Shown piece by piece: positions 46,991 through 58,633 of a stretch of 64,000 bases of DNA. Where the stretch lies: contig JAJFPB010000008.1 of assembly GCA_020881915.1 (NCBI GenBank), forward strand, positions 1,302,001-1,366,000. The letters run 5' to 3'. This DNA comes from Paramyrothecium sp. XJ0827. Lineage: Eukaryota > Ascomycota > Sordariomycetes > Hypocreales > Stachybotryaceae. A program made the translations under genes and the position numbers. The notes beneath the pieces are model-generated. The model saw only the letters and a list, made by a program, of their open reading frames with translations. It ran no database searches and had not been told where the DNA came from. How positions within the stretch are numbered: position 1 is the first letter of the stretch; the number at the start of each line of letters is the position of its first letter.

Positions 46991-47112
46991 GAAGCTGCTG
47001 ACGATGTTGAAGCTGCTGACGATGTTGAAGCTGCTGACGATATTGAAGCTGCTGACGATATTGAAGCTGCTGATGATATTGAAGCTGCTGACGATATTGA
47101 AGCTGCTGACGA
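46991..47112 (+). repeat. 18-bp minisatellite encoding EAADDI/V
   Basis: Six full 18-nt units starting at 46991, 47009, 47027, 47045, 47063 and 47081, plus a partial seventh. They encode EAADDV twice and EAADDI four times in the transposase N-terminal region. Units differ by single transitions. Confidence 0.92.
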
Positions 47113-48189
47113 AGGTGGTGTTGAGCTTCCAATTACGATGAACAAGAGCCGGCCGGAACAAGCCCACGATAGCACACAAAGACCGGAAATTGACCCCTGG
47201 ACGCTGTAGGCACCGAATTCGAGCCTTTCCAAGTCCCTGAACGCCCCTTCCAAGTCCGACAGCTCCCTGAGACCCCGTTGAAGCTATTCCAGCATTTCCT
47301 ACCTATTTGGCTCGTTGCAAAATGGGTCAAATATACCAATAATGATCGGACCGCTGCTGATCCTAATGATCCGGCCTTGAAGAAATCTAGCCGTCAGAGA
47401 CGGTGGAAACCGACCTCCGTTCAAGAGATATATATATGGATAGCTATGACTATCTATATGGACAGACACCCAGAAAAACAGCTCTCCAGCTATTGGAAGG
47501 AGCCAAAAGGCGGCAGCAATATCTCCCCACCGAATATCACGATATATGTCATATGATCGGTTTATCCTACTGAAAAACCGGCTTCGAATTCATGATCCAG
47601 ATAACATAGAAATAGGGGTGCCGGGCCCGTACAATAAGGTCAACGAATGGGCCCTTGTCCTGATGGAAGCCGCCCTCAGCATCGTCATCGTCGGCAGCAT
47701 CATTGGCGTCGATGAAGCTATGCAGGGCTTCCAAGGGAGGTCCAGCCAGACTGTGACGATTAAGACGAAGCCCACGCCCACAGGGCTCAAGATCTGGGTC
47801 CTAGCTGTCAAGGGATATATATTACAGTGGATTTGGCATAGGCCCGGCACCCAATACGGGCCGTCGGCATCGAGGCCCGTAAGGGCCCGAAGGTCAAGCT
47901 ATTAGACAGATCATCAAACAAGCCGCCGGCTTTGAACCCTACCCAAGCTGTCGTTGTTGCCCTAGTAAATCGGCTACCTAGGGAGACGTACCATATCTAT
48001 ATAGATAACCTTTTCTCGTCCCCGGACCTATTCAAAGCTCTGAGGCAGCTGGGGATAGGGGCCACCGGCACATGCCGTACGAACTGTGGGATCTATCGTG
48101 AGATAGTCAAATTCAAGGACAACGATAGAAAAGGACAACAGATGTGGCCTTGGGGCCGGCTCGAGAGCTGGCCCACGCCGGATAATAAG

Positions 48190-48245
48190 GTAGGAAGCCC
48201 TAGGAAGCCGGGCCCTAGGGAAATGCATTACTGACCGTCTTCCAG
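48190..48245 (+). other. Intron within the transposase
   Basis: Donor gtagg after ..DNK, acceptor cttccag before VNQIAWK. Removal joins the frame precisely. Confidence 0.8.
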
Positions 48246-49068
48246 GTCAACCAAATCGCATGGAAGGACAATGCCTTAGTGTTGTTTCTGACCACTGTTT
48301 ATGACGGCTCTGAAACCGCTGTCTGCCTTAGAAAACGCCCTAAAGGTGGGCAGCCATATTCACGCCCAATTCAACAGTTTTTCGGTGACGAGGGCATCAA
48401 GGAAGTATCCGTGCCGTTGATAGCTGCTGACTATAATTTATATATGAATGCAGTAGATAGAGGTGATCATCTTCGAGCAAATATGAAGACAAAGCATCGT
48501 CAGAGACGGGGCCCTGCCCGGGCTCTTGCTTGGTCCTTTTTGCTTAAGACAGCTATTTGTAATAGCTTCATTTTACAACGGGACGGGCAGCCGGCCTTTG
48601 AGCCCTCTAAGACACTTAGTGAGTGGCAGGACCGGATTTCTGACGCCCTATGTGAGTATTACTATGATAGCTATCGTCAGACAGCTCCATCAAGGAAACG
48701 CTATCGAGCTGGGGACGAATTTACGCCTGTCTGGCAGCATAATTTTGGTCCCAGAGGAAAAAGGGATCGTTGCAAGGGCTGTCAAGGCATTCGAATTTCC
48801 CCTCGAACACAGAGCTTTCAAAATGCTAGAAAACGCCGGGCCCTGGAGCCGTTAGATGTAAATAGCTTCAACAGGCCGGGCCCTGACGATATCGTTGAGC
48901 CGGAGCCACCGGAGGGCTTGAATATCAAGCAGACGGAAGATGGTTGTCTGACATGCGATGTACCCCTATGTAACGAAGGAAAATGCTGGTACATCTACCA
49001 TCAGCCAATTTACTAGAGCTTCGATGTATCTAGATTTTACCCGGTTCCAATTGGTCAAGATCCCAGTC

Positions 49069-49106
49069 CGTTACAACATCTGAGGCTTCGCGCAGTCAAG
49101 GGGATA
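49069..49106 (-). repeat. Right terminal inverted repeat (38 bp)
   Basis: Reverse complement of the left repeat 46696-46733 except for one base. Confidence 0.9.
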
Positions 49107-52100
49107 GGGATAAGCGAAATAGCGTTCCATCATAGGAGAACAATTCACCTACGTAGTGTTGCAAATCTATGCAAATCTATGGAACAGACATTGCAAAATC
49201 TCGCATCTTACCCTGTGCATCGCCTAGAGTGCTAAATCCAAGCAGCCGGCACTTCGAGGGTGGGCCTGGCATGGCCTCCCCCGGAGAAGCCTACTGCAAC
49301 CTTATGCCTCGCTCCGCAGGTTCCTCAGCACGACCGGGCCCGAGATCTCAGGACCCAAGCGAGGGCGGGAGGAACCGAAAGTCTGGGGTGCAGACGAGAT
49401 TCTATGGGGAAGCTCGGCAGAGCAATAGTGCGATGTGCGGCATTTGGCGGAAGAAAATGGAGGACGAGGCCTGGTCTGGCAAGGCAGGAAGACTAAACCC
49501 CAAGAAGCTGCTGGTCCTGGAGCTGCGCGGGCCGGCCCGCGGGAATAGAAGCCGAGGGGTCCGAACTAACCTCACCGAAGTTGAATGGAATTGATACCGG
49601 GACGAGGGTTGAGATTCGGGTGCCGTCTCTACGCAAGGTGTAGGTTCGGCGAGTAATAGCTGTCATCCTGCAAGACAAAGTGCGTCGTCACGTCAGTCCC
49701 AAGTTCTCGGAGCAGGCGGATCTACCATGCACGGGATGCTACGGATGGTTCATCACATCCTAAAGCACGGTGCAGAAGAAGCCGGGAAAAAAAACAAATG
49801 GGGAAAGCCTCAAACTCAGGTCCCAGATTCAGAGACAAGTTCGATACGCCGTGCCTCCTGGTCCCGAGCATGATCGACAGGAGGGACCCGTGCTGAGCTG
49901 GGATGGACCGGACCCCCGAAACGTCAGACGAAGATGATGGAATTTGTGTTTGGGTTTCATGGCTTGCTGGGACCAGGGCTTGATTGGGGGGAGACACGGT
50001 GATGGTGATAACATAGTGAATTATGATAGGGCCGTCCAATGTAAGGAACGGAGTAGTCGAAGATGAGATTGTGCCTGGGAACCCTGTGTACGAAGCGCAG
50101 GCGTTCGTAAAGCTAAACGCTCCGACAGGAATTCGTCTTATCGCGACGGTTGTAACTTGCGCTGATCAGTCATTTTTGTTGAGGATGTCGGCATACAAGC
50201 GGTGAGGCGCGGAGCAAGTGCGAATACGATGACCCATGAAAGCCAAAAATGCACCATGAAGAGCAAATGCTCGATACAAGGAAAAAATATCATGTGATGG
50301 ACTGTTTCTCTGCAGAAGGATGCGGACAGCGTGCATCTGGGAAGCAGCGATAGGTTGGTCGGATCGGGTGTGGCCTCCGTGGACTCCCGATGCAAAGTGG
50401 TATTGAATTTCGCTAGTTCCCGAGAACTGCAATTCACATGTGCTGCATTTCACCTGCTGCAGTGGACGATAAGCGGCGAGGAGACGATGAGCTGTAAGTC
50501 AACGGGGCGCCATTGAAACGGTGGATTTCGTCACGGATTGAATGTGAAAACGCCAGGGATGCATAACGCATGAAGCGTCTGATCTTGACCCATCGTCTCA
50601 AAGTTTCCTGTAACAAAAAGCGGCGATCTGAAAGTCTCGTCACAGATGTCCCCCTCGGAGGTGTTTCGGATGGAGACAGGCAGAGAGGAAGAGAGCAGAA
50701 ACAGCTGCCAAGGCTCGCCGGTCGCATGGCAGTGTACCATTGTAGTAGCAATAGCAGCAGCGACCAAGACCCATCCGTGACGGGAGGGTTGGTCTGGGCT
50801 CGAGGACGGGGAGGACCCGCAGGCATGCATTGGACCCCTGCACCTGTTGCTTGGGGCACCGGATGAAATCGGAACAGGGGTGGCTGACATTCTAGAGCTT
50901 TTCGTGAGATTTGCTTATTCTGGGGCATTAGCGGAATGGGATGCCCAGGAGGGCCCATGTTTAGGGGCCGACCGAGGAGGCGTAATGTTACGGATACGAT
51001 TCGTCGTTTTCTTTCTGACTACGCCTTCAGGTCGGGCGCATGGACCTGGTGGCCCTACAGACTATTGACGAGTCAACACATTGGTCGCGTCTCTGCAGTT
51101 CCTATATCGGCATGAAGTCAGAGATTTGGAGAAAAGAATGACGGTGATTGGAAATGCCGGTGACAGTGCTAGTGCTGCAGACTGAACGAACAGTGCAGAT
51201 CGCAGGAGCTAAACCCAATTCCCACCTCTGCCCACGCGACACTAGAAATCGAGGCCCTCCGGCGCAGAAGCCACCGCTCATTTGTTCCAGCTGCAGATAC
51301 TGTGTTGTCTGACAGGCACAGAAGACAAGGGGCACACCGACCTCGAGAGCCTTGCCGGATGCTCGAATTCGTTTCAGCCCTGGGAAGGACGTCTTTGTCG
51401 TTTCTTTCGCTGCTTTCGTAAAAGGGGGAACATCACGAAAACGCAGGACAAGGGCCCTTTCTTCCCCCGGCCCACTGTAACAGGAGAAGCGGCCCAAAAA
51501 TGGGAGACGGGCCATGCAATGCAATGCCATGCCATGCCATGCTACCCCGACACTTTCCATGTCATGCCCCAAAACAGAAAATGGCATGCCGCACGATTGG
51601 CCGGCCTCGCGCGGGTTGGGCTCACAGAGGACCCAGAATGGGCGCCAACGGTGGACAGGAGTTGTAGTTTTGTATCCACACGCGGGTCCCTCCCCGCCGA
51701 ATGCTCCCCTTGCCGGGGGACGGGCCAAAAATGCCACAATCAAGACATTGTGGGATTTCGTCCCAACTCTCCATGCCCATGGCCCATGCCATGCTATGCC
51801 ATGTACGGTACCGGAAAATATCCGTGGGAGGGCTGGCCGCGCCTGTTTTAGGAAGTGGATGAGAGGCTAAGGCATGTCGAGTAGTAAGTGGCTGTACGGT
51901 CAGCAAAGGAAAAGCTGTCAGGCCCTGTGGTAGTGGTAAGCCTTCAATCTCGTTCCAATTACTGGTTTCTTTTTGATCTTAGGCGGGTTTGGTGAACGAG
52001 AATAGCTCAATCGCACCCAAAGATGGAGTCTTCGAAGCGCCCCTTCATCAATTGCGCTGGGTGCATGGCACCCGCAGTCAGCAGCCTCGTTGCCGCGGTT

Positions 52101-54113
52101 CCGGGCAGGATAATCAGCTTCTCTTCGGGCGGCCCGTGTCCGCCCCCGACCGCCGACGGATCCTGGAGTCGAGGCGAACGAGGTTCGGCGGCGCAACGCA
52201 TCTGGCACTACTTGCACTATTTGCCCCTCCCTGGGTGGCTCCCCCCCCCTCTCCTTCCTTCCCCGTCAGCATCTCAACCCATTGCAAGCGGCCGGCATGG
52301 GGAAAGGAAGGAAGGGGGCAGAAAGAAGGTAAGGGCGGCGCCGCCTCGCGCAAACCAACGCTCATCCATTGCTGCTACCGTCCTGGTGGCTTCCGGGGTT
52401 CCCCACCCCATAAGGTAATGAAATTCTTTATGGTTTCCGATATCCCCCGACAAGGCGCATGTAGACTGTACATGCCGGGGCGGGCTCTAAATCTGGACCT
52501 GGACACGGCAAGGAACCACGATGCCGCTGCTGCTGGCTCTCACCGGTACGCGTCTAAGTGAGAGGCCGTGGAACCGGCAAACAATCAGGACCCCCCCTCC
52601 ATTCTCAAGCTTGAACCCTGTCACTTTTTCACTGCTCTCTCCATCAATTCCTGTCGTTTCTTCAGAGTTTTCTCGGCTGGTTGTCCAATTGGTCATGTGG
52701 TTGTTTCTACAAGGGACAGGGAGGAGATACACAGACTGCCCTGATCAAAATGCCCCAACAAAAAAAGGAAGAAGGAAAAAGAACGAGACTGATGCTGTAA
52801 TACCAGACACGACGGCGTGGCGTTTCCCGCCCGCTTGTAAAATTCCCCATGAGCAAACAAGAGCTGGCCTCGTTCGGTCGGCAAGTAAATCATTGCCCTT
52901 GGCTAAGGTAGCTAGTGAAAAGACCCGTAAACCCTACACCGTAAAGTGAGGTGAAGAGGAAAGAAGGCCTGTAGACCGGAGACCGGACACCGAAGACGGT
53001 CGTCTTACAGCCGATCTCGTTCTTTGAGTCACCTTGCTTTTGCTTTTGCTTTTCCTTTTCCCTCCCACTTCCATTTTCCTTTCAATTCAACCCGCTCAAA
53101 CGTTGTTTACCGCGTCAACTTTGTTGGTCCTCCTGCTGCGTCGTCCCAGAGACACAGAATTGCCGGTATCCGGTTCAGCGGTACGCTCTGTTTCTCCTCA
53201 GTGCCCAGACCCAACGCCAGCGCCGGCGTCGTCCCGGTTGTCCCCATCCGTCGTCAAACGCACAAGCCGGTCTCGCCCTGCCGTTCGCACCCCATCAAAA
53301 ACCGACAAGAAAGTACAGCCCCGTCTTGTACGTAATCGTACCCGCTACTTGTTCTCCACGCGCGTTGCATCGCCCGGCCACTCTCCGTGCCTGGGGGAAT
53401 GGCTGCCCATACACACATACAATTTTCTGCGCTTTTTTACCCCCAGTATTATTTGAGCCGCCGGGTTTTTTTTTCTTGAGAGCTAACAACAATAAGCGTC
53501 CCGTAGCTTTGGGTCGCAATTGCAATCACAAGAACAGTGACTCGGACGTCTTCTCGGAAGCGACTTGTGGAGAGAGAAAAGGGATCGAAAGTACACGGTA
53601 CTCTGTACATTCGGCTACTATTCTGGTAAGTCGAATTCCATTCACCTTCAATTGCACCACTGTTGAACTTCCTCTCGTAAGCCACTCCGCCTCGTCCAAA
53701 ATATCACACGTACACATACACATACACACCAATCTGCATCTATCTACACGCTCTCCTTCGTGTCGATGTGACCTTGTCGGGGCCCTCCTGCACGCGCACT
53801 CTCACTCAGCAACCTCCATCTCCTCACCCCCGGCGGTGCTGCTATTACCTGCAGTATCCTTTTCTTTGGCGTTTCGCCTTTCTCGTCATCATCCTCCCAC
53901 CGTTAGTAACCCTCCATTCTGAAACTCGTCCAGGGCCCTCATCTCATCCTCCGACACGCCCCCCTGCCAACAACCCCAATCCTCATCCCATCCCTATCCC
54001 CAATCCCTCCAGCCCCCCCCTCCCCGGTCGCTTTTGCCGCTTCCTTTTGGCTTCGGAGCGGACTCCTGCAAAGCCATAATAATAAGCCGACTTTTCCTCG
54101 TCGAGCGGGACCC
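49107..54113. other. Gene-poor region (5 kb) upstream of malic enzyme
   Basis: No gene could be supported on either strand; the open frames lack domain character. Notable content: a tandem tgcaaatcta word near 49163-49184, a pentanucleotide atgca/atgcc cluster at 51513-51542 with a related patch at 51774-51804, and from about 53030 a long pyrimidine-rich tract that is probably the malic-enzyme promoter and 5' leader. Confidence 0.5.
51513..51542. repeat. Pentanucleotide ATGCA/ATGCC tandem
   Basis: About six copies of a 5-nt unit (atgca then atgcc). A looser patch of the same words recurs at 51774-51804. Confidence 0.6.
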
Positions 54114-56635
54114 ATGGCACTATCAGCATCATCTTCATCTATTCTCTTCCGTCGCTGCTCCAGTAGTAGGACTCGTCGTCGCCCTCCTCCTTCTCGCTTA
54201 TTATTACGGCTGGCTCGTTCTTCATTTCCCTCCTCGTCTCCCTCTTCCTTTCTCCCCGCTACTATACAAATGGCGTCGGCCTATCCCTATAGCACATCTA
54301 GCTCCGACATCTCCACCCCTCGCTCGAGCTCTCCCTCCTCCGCGTCCGTAGTCTCCGGCCGCTCTTCCCTCTCGAGCATATCTAATAAGCGCATGTCCGT
54401 CTCCAGCAGAAGGATGACCGACTTCAACCCCCTCTCGTCTGTCGACGTCTCAGCCATCGAGGAAGCCATGAAGGTCGCCAACCTTGATCAACACCGTGGC
54501 TACGCCCAGAACCACTTTGGCGAGGTCAGCCAAGAGCGCACAACTGAATACCTGAAGCAGTCAGAAGCTTCTGGCTACCAGGTCCTCAACGAGCCTCTGT
54601 GGAACAAGGGTAAGACTGAGCCGACCCAAAGAATTCCATCCCCAACAGGATACGATGCCCCATTAGCTTCGTGGCGTCACATGGTGTTGCCGCGGTTCGG
54701 CTGACGGCAGCTCGGCATTATCCCTTCCCCATTCTCCTAATGTTTCTTCTTCCTCTCCGCTTCATTACACCTCACTCTCACCTCGCCAGCCTCGTATTGC
54801 TTCGTTCGTGGTCGCTAACAATGTTGTCCCGTTTACCAGGCCTTGCCTTCACACCCGACGAGCGTGTCTCCAAGAACCTCACCGGTCTGATCCCTCACAC
54901 AATGGAGAGCCTCCAGACCCAGTGCGCCAGGGCCATGCGCATGATCCAAACCCGACAGACCGGCATCGACAAGTACCTGTACCTGTCCGGGCTCAAGGAC
55001 AAGAACACCGACCTGTTCTACCGCCTGCTGATGGACAACATCCGTGAGCTCATGCCGCTCGTCTACACCCCTACCATCGGCGACGTCTGCCTGCAGTACT
55101 CGACCCTCTACACTCGCCCCGAGGCCCTCTACATCTCCATCAAGCAGCGCAAGTCCATCCGTACAATGCTCCGGAACTGGCCCTGCCCCGACCCCGAGAT
55201 CTGCGTCGTCACCGACGGTTCGCGTATTCTCGGTCTCGGTGACCTCGGTATCAACGGTGTTGGCATCTCGGTACGTCGCTTTGTCTTGGCGGACCAGAAT
55301 AAACTGGACCCCCGTACTTGTTGCTTGATGCTAACCAATGGCCTCAGATCGGCAAGCTGGCTCTGTACACCGCTGCCGCCGGTATCCACCCGGCCAAGTG
55401 CCTGCCCATCGTCCTCGACTGTGGCACCAACAACGAGGCCAACCTGAAGGACCCCTTCTACCTGGGCCTGCGCCAGAAGCGTCCCTCCGTTGCCGTGCAG
55501 CAGGAGTTCATGGACGAGTTCATGGAGGCCGTCAAGGAGGTCTACCCCAACATGGTTGTCCAGTTCGAGGACTTCGAGAGTGAGAAGGCTTTCAACTACC
55601 TCGACAGGTACCGCAACACACACCGTGCCTTCAACGATGACATCCAGGGAACTGGAGCCGTTGTCCTTGCAGGGTAAGTTCCAATAGCCTTCCCATACAG
55701 ACTCGACACCGCTGACTCTTTATTTCAGGTACATTGGTGCCGTGAACTTGTCCGGTGTTCCTATCGAGGAGCAGCGCTTGGTCTTCATGGGCGCTGGTTC
55801 CGCCGGCGTTGGTGTTGCCAAGCAGCTCGTCGAGTACTACACTCGCCGCGGCCTGAGCGAGGCTGCCGCTCGTGAAAAGTTCTGGCTGGTCGACACCAAG
55901 GGCCTTGTCACCAAGGACCGTGGCGACCGCCTGGCCGAGCACAAGAAGTACTTTGCTCGCACAGACAACAACGGCCACCAGTTCCGCACTCTGGAGGAGG
56001 TCATCGAGTACGTCAAGCCCACGGCTTTGATTGGCCTGACTGCCACCTTCGGTGTATTCACCGAGTCCGTCGTACGCGCCCTGAAGGCCTCCGTCGAGGC
56101 CGGTGGTCTGGGTCGCCGCCCCATCCTGTTCCCTCTCAGCAACCCCCTGACCAAGGCGGAGTGCACCTTTGAGCAGGCCGTGCAATGGACTGACGGCACC
56201 GTGATCTTCGCGTCCGGCTCGCCCTTCCAGCCTTTCAGCATGAAGTCGGGCATCGACGGCAGCGTCATCACGTACCACCCCAACCAGGGCAACAACGTTT
56301 ACGTGTTCCCTGGTCTTGGTCTGGGAGCCATCCTGGCCAAGGCCTCGCGCGTCACCGACGAGATGGTGTACACGTCTGCCGCGGCCCTGGCCGGCGCTCT
56401 GAACGCCGACGAGATCCACAAGGGCCTGATCTACCCCCGCATCGACCGCGTGCGCGAGTCCAGCATCATTGTCGCCCGCGAGGTGATGAAGGCTGCCCGT
56501 CGCGACGGCGTCTCCACCCTTCCCGAGTCTCAATGGCTTGAGTGGGAGGAGTGGGGTGATGTCGCCCTGACCTCGTTCATCAAGCAGCGCATCTACGATC
56601 CTGTCAGCTTTGACGAAGCTCGTGGCCGGCTGTAG
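54114..56635 (+). CDS. NAD-type malic enzyme, probably mitochondrial
   Basis: Four exons: 54114-54609, 54840-55270, 55348-55673 and 55729-56635 (719 residues), or 667 residues from the in-frame ATG at 54270. The N-terminus from 54114 is Ser/Arg-rich with no acidic residue for 52 residues (RRCSSSRTRRRPPPSRLL), like a mitochondrial presequence. Malic-enzyme motifs: LYTPTIGDVC, VVTDGSRILGLGDLGINGVG, HPAKCLPIVLDCGTNN, FEDFESEKAF, FNDDIQGTGAVVLAG and the nucleotide-binding GAGSAGVGVA, followed by LVDTKGLV and FPLSNP. The enzyme converts malate to pyruvate and CO2 with NAD(P)H. The short form could be cytosolic. NAD rather than NADP preference is inferred from overall similarity to Aspergillus MaeA. 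Confidence 0.94.
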
Positions 56636-58351
56636 ATGTCTTCATGTTGAATAGCAGTGCTTTCTGTTTGAAATTGCCCGAACTGGGAAGGATTGGGAAA
56701 AGGGATGGGGACAAATTGGATCCTCATCTAGCGGCACCTAGATGCTGCCGAGGATGAGGCAATAGATATCAAAATCAGGGACGGCGTTTTTGGGAATGCT
56801 CAATGCGTATACGCAGAGCTGGCCACGAGGAGCCTTAACCTCCTTGTGCTTTTGATGCGAGCCGTCAAACGGTCTTTTTTTTTTTTTTTGGAAGAGTCCA
56901 TCGATGAGGTATGGAGATCCGATAGCAATAATTGCAATAATTTGCCATCAAACAATGAGCCATGAACAAAACGTGAAATGTCCGCTTACCGAGCACGTAT
57001 GCCGATGTGTCTGCAAGACCCGCAGGGAACGGAGCCAGTCGGGTGAGGCTTGCATCAGCACCCGATGGAGTGTTGCTTGTTTGTCTCCATATCCATGGCT
57101 TGCTGCAAACAATTGTTGTATAAGGCAGGACAGGACAAGCGATGATATATCACATCATCTCGTGCGTGGAAGCATTGCGACTGTGCTATTGACCCAGGAT
57201 TGGAATCCCGGTGTCAAGCGTTGTTGGGATGGACTGAAAGCTAGTGCCAAGGATGGGCCACTTGACCATCCATGCGCATCGAGCTACAACCACACCTCAC
57301 GATAATCGAAGCGATGGGATGAAGATGGAGGGCAGTTGCTGGAGCTGAGCAGCTATGAACGTGAGCCAAGGGGAGGTTGATTAAAGAGTGTCGGAGAGCT
57401 CGGCTCGAAGCTCGATCTCCGGTATGTTATGCTCGGAGCGCCGGCGTAGGAGGTGGGGCCGTGTGCGACCTCCAGGGTACGTATCTGAGAGCATGATCCA
57501 AAGGGGAAAGACTTGGAATGGATCGAGCCAGATGCAGCTGCAAGAAAGGATCTCCTCCTTGCCCAACCTAAAGCTACCACATTAAAAAATTGGGCTCCAC
57601 CAAACGGCACTTGCACAAGCACAAACACAAACTCATGCACAAAAGCTTCGCGACGGAATAGAACGAGCGACACCACCACGCAATGGACGGCGGGGGTCCA
57701 ATTCAACTGGTGCCGTGTCAATCAGCTAGTTTTGCAGCTACGGAGTGGACACACGGCACTTCAGACAAGTTCGCGTGGAGAACAGGAAACAACGACTAAA
57801 ATCTACGCCGGTCTTCCGTCTCCAGCTTTCTGCTGGCTCCCCCATACGGAGAATGACAAAGAGGAGAGTATGCCCCTTTTTTTTTCTCCTTGGTGAAACG
57901 TGCCTAGAAGAAGAAAAGAAGAAGTCAGGAGAACCTGGCCAGAACGTAGTGTAGATGGCAAAATAGCTGTTCTACGTTCTGAGGCTGGTGAGCTTCATAG
58001 CAATCGCGAAAACGAAGAAAACAAAGCGTCATCTATGCTGTGTATGAGTGAATATTCACCGATCCTAGCCGGATCGCCCTTCGGGGGTTGTCCGACGGTG
58101 AAGGCCGCGGGCAGTATGAAGACCAGAAAGGTGAGCAAGGTAAGGGAGGGGTGCGATGATTGGATCACCGCACCTGGTCGCTGTCCGCCCGCACGCACGC
58201 CCACCCCCCGGTGAGGCTGGGGACGGATGGGGACGGACAAGGACGGGGCTGGATCATTTTTTCAATGGGATCGAAGGGGGATCGTGGGGTCACATGAACA
58301 GCGGAGCGAGGTGAGTACGTAAGGACGCCGAGACACGTTTTGTGAATGACC

Positions 58352-58369
58352 GGTGTGTGTGTGTGTGTG
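58352..58369. repeat. (TG)n microsatellite
   Basis: Nine TG units followed by a gcgcgcacatgtgtg purine-pyrimidine alternating tail. Confidence 0.85.
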
Positions 58370-58593
58370 CGCGCACATGTGTGTACCGTACGTGTGTGGT
58401 TATGTGTTGGCAATTGGTCCATCCGGTCAGCTGGAAGCTTTTTGTGGCATCATGATTGCTGTGCTTCGGTTGTGAGGAACCGGGCCAGCGGAGGACCCAA
58501 ATGAAACAGAGAGAGAGCGGTTTGTTTGGGTAGACGAATAGGAGAAATGCAGCAGAGACAAAACGACAAGAATGATGTCGTAGTTCGTCTCTC

Positions 58594-58633
58594 CCACACA
58601 CACACACACACACATGCATACACACACACACAC
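58594..58633. repeat. (CA)n microsatellite, interrupted
   Basis: Two CA runs separated by tgcata. In inverted orientation relative to the (TG)n tract about 225 nt upstream. Confidence 0.85.

Larger units (their letters stand above)
46805..49016 (+). pseudogene. piggyBac-type transposase, frameshifted
   Basis: Coding pieces run 46805-47209 (N-terminal, with hexapeptide repeats), about 47212-47550, 47546-47865, 47866-48189, then exon 48246-49016. The last junction is a genuine 56-nt intron (48190-48245, gtagg..ccag) with perfect phase. The earlier three breaks (near 47205, 47545 and 47866) are single-base frame changes without splice signals. The DDE_Tnp_1_7 catalytic aspartates are all present: GVDEAMQG (Asp codon 47711), YIDNLFSS (48004) and AVDRGDH (48456). 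The C-terminal cysteine-rich finger is visible: CKGCQG, then CLTCDVPLC and CWYIYH. Family features are strong; as written the copy cannot make one full protein. Confidence 0.85.
46696..49106. mobile_element. piggyBac-like DNA transposon, decayed copy with intact 38-bp TIRs
   Basis: Terminal inverted repeats at 46696-46733 and 49069-49106 match at 37 of 38 positions (one A/T difference) and enclose about 2.4 kb with a piggyBac-type transposase. Element ends read tatccccttgac. A TTAA target duplication, typical of piggyBac, is not evident; the nearest flanking words are atat (46695-46698) and atag (49104-49107) if the element starts at the CCCC. The left end lies 89 bp after the stop codon of the POT1/CDC13-like gene. 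Confidence 0.85.

Noticed and set aside
46696..49106. Functional autonomous piggyBac element
   Set aside because: Three frame changes outside any intron interrupt the transposase; only the ends and the catalytic residues are intact.
51102..51743. 213-codon minus-strand frame and an overlapping 189-codon plus-strand frame
   Set aside because: Both overlap the same non-coding stretch, include the pentamer repeat and show no domain character.
55631..56533. 300-codon minus-strand frame over malic enzyme exon 4
   Set aside because: Antisense shadow of a highly biased coding exon.
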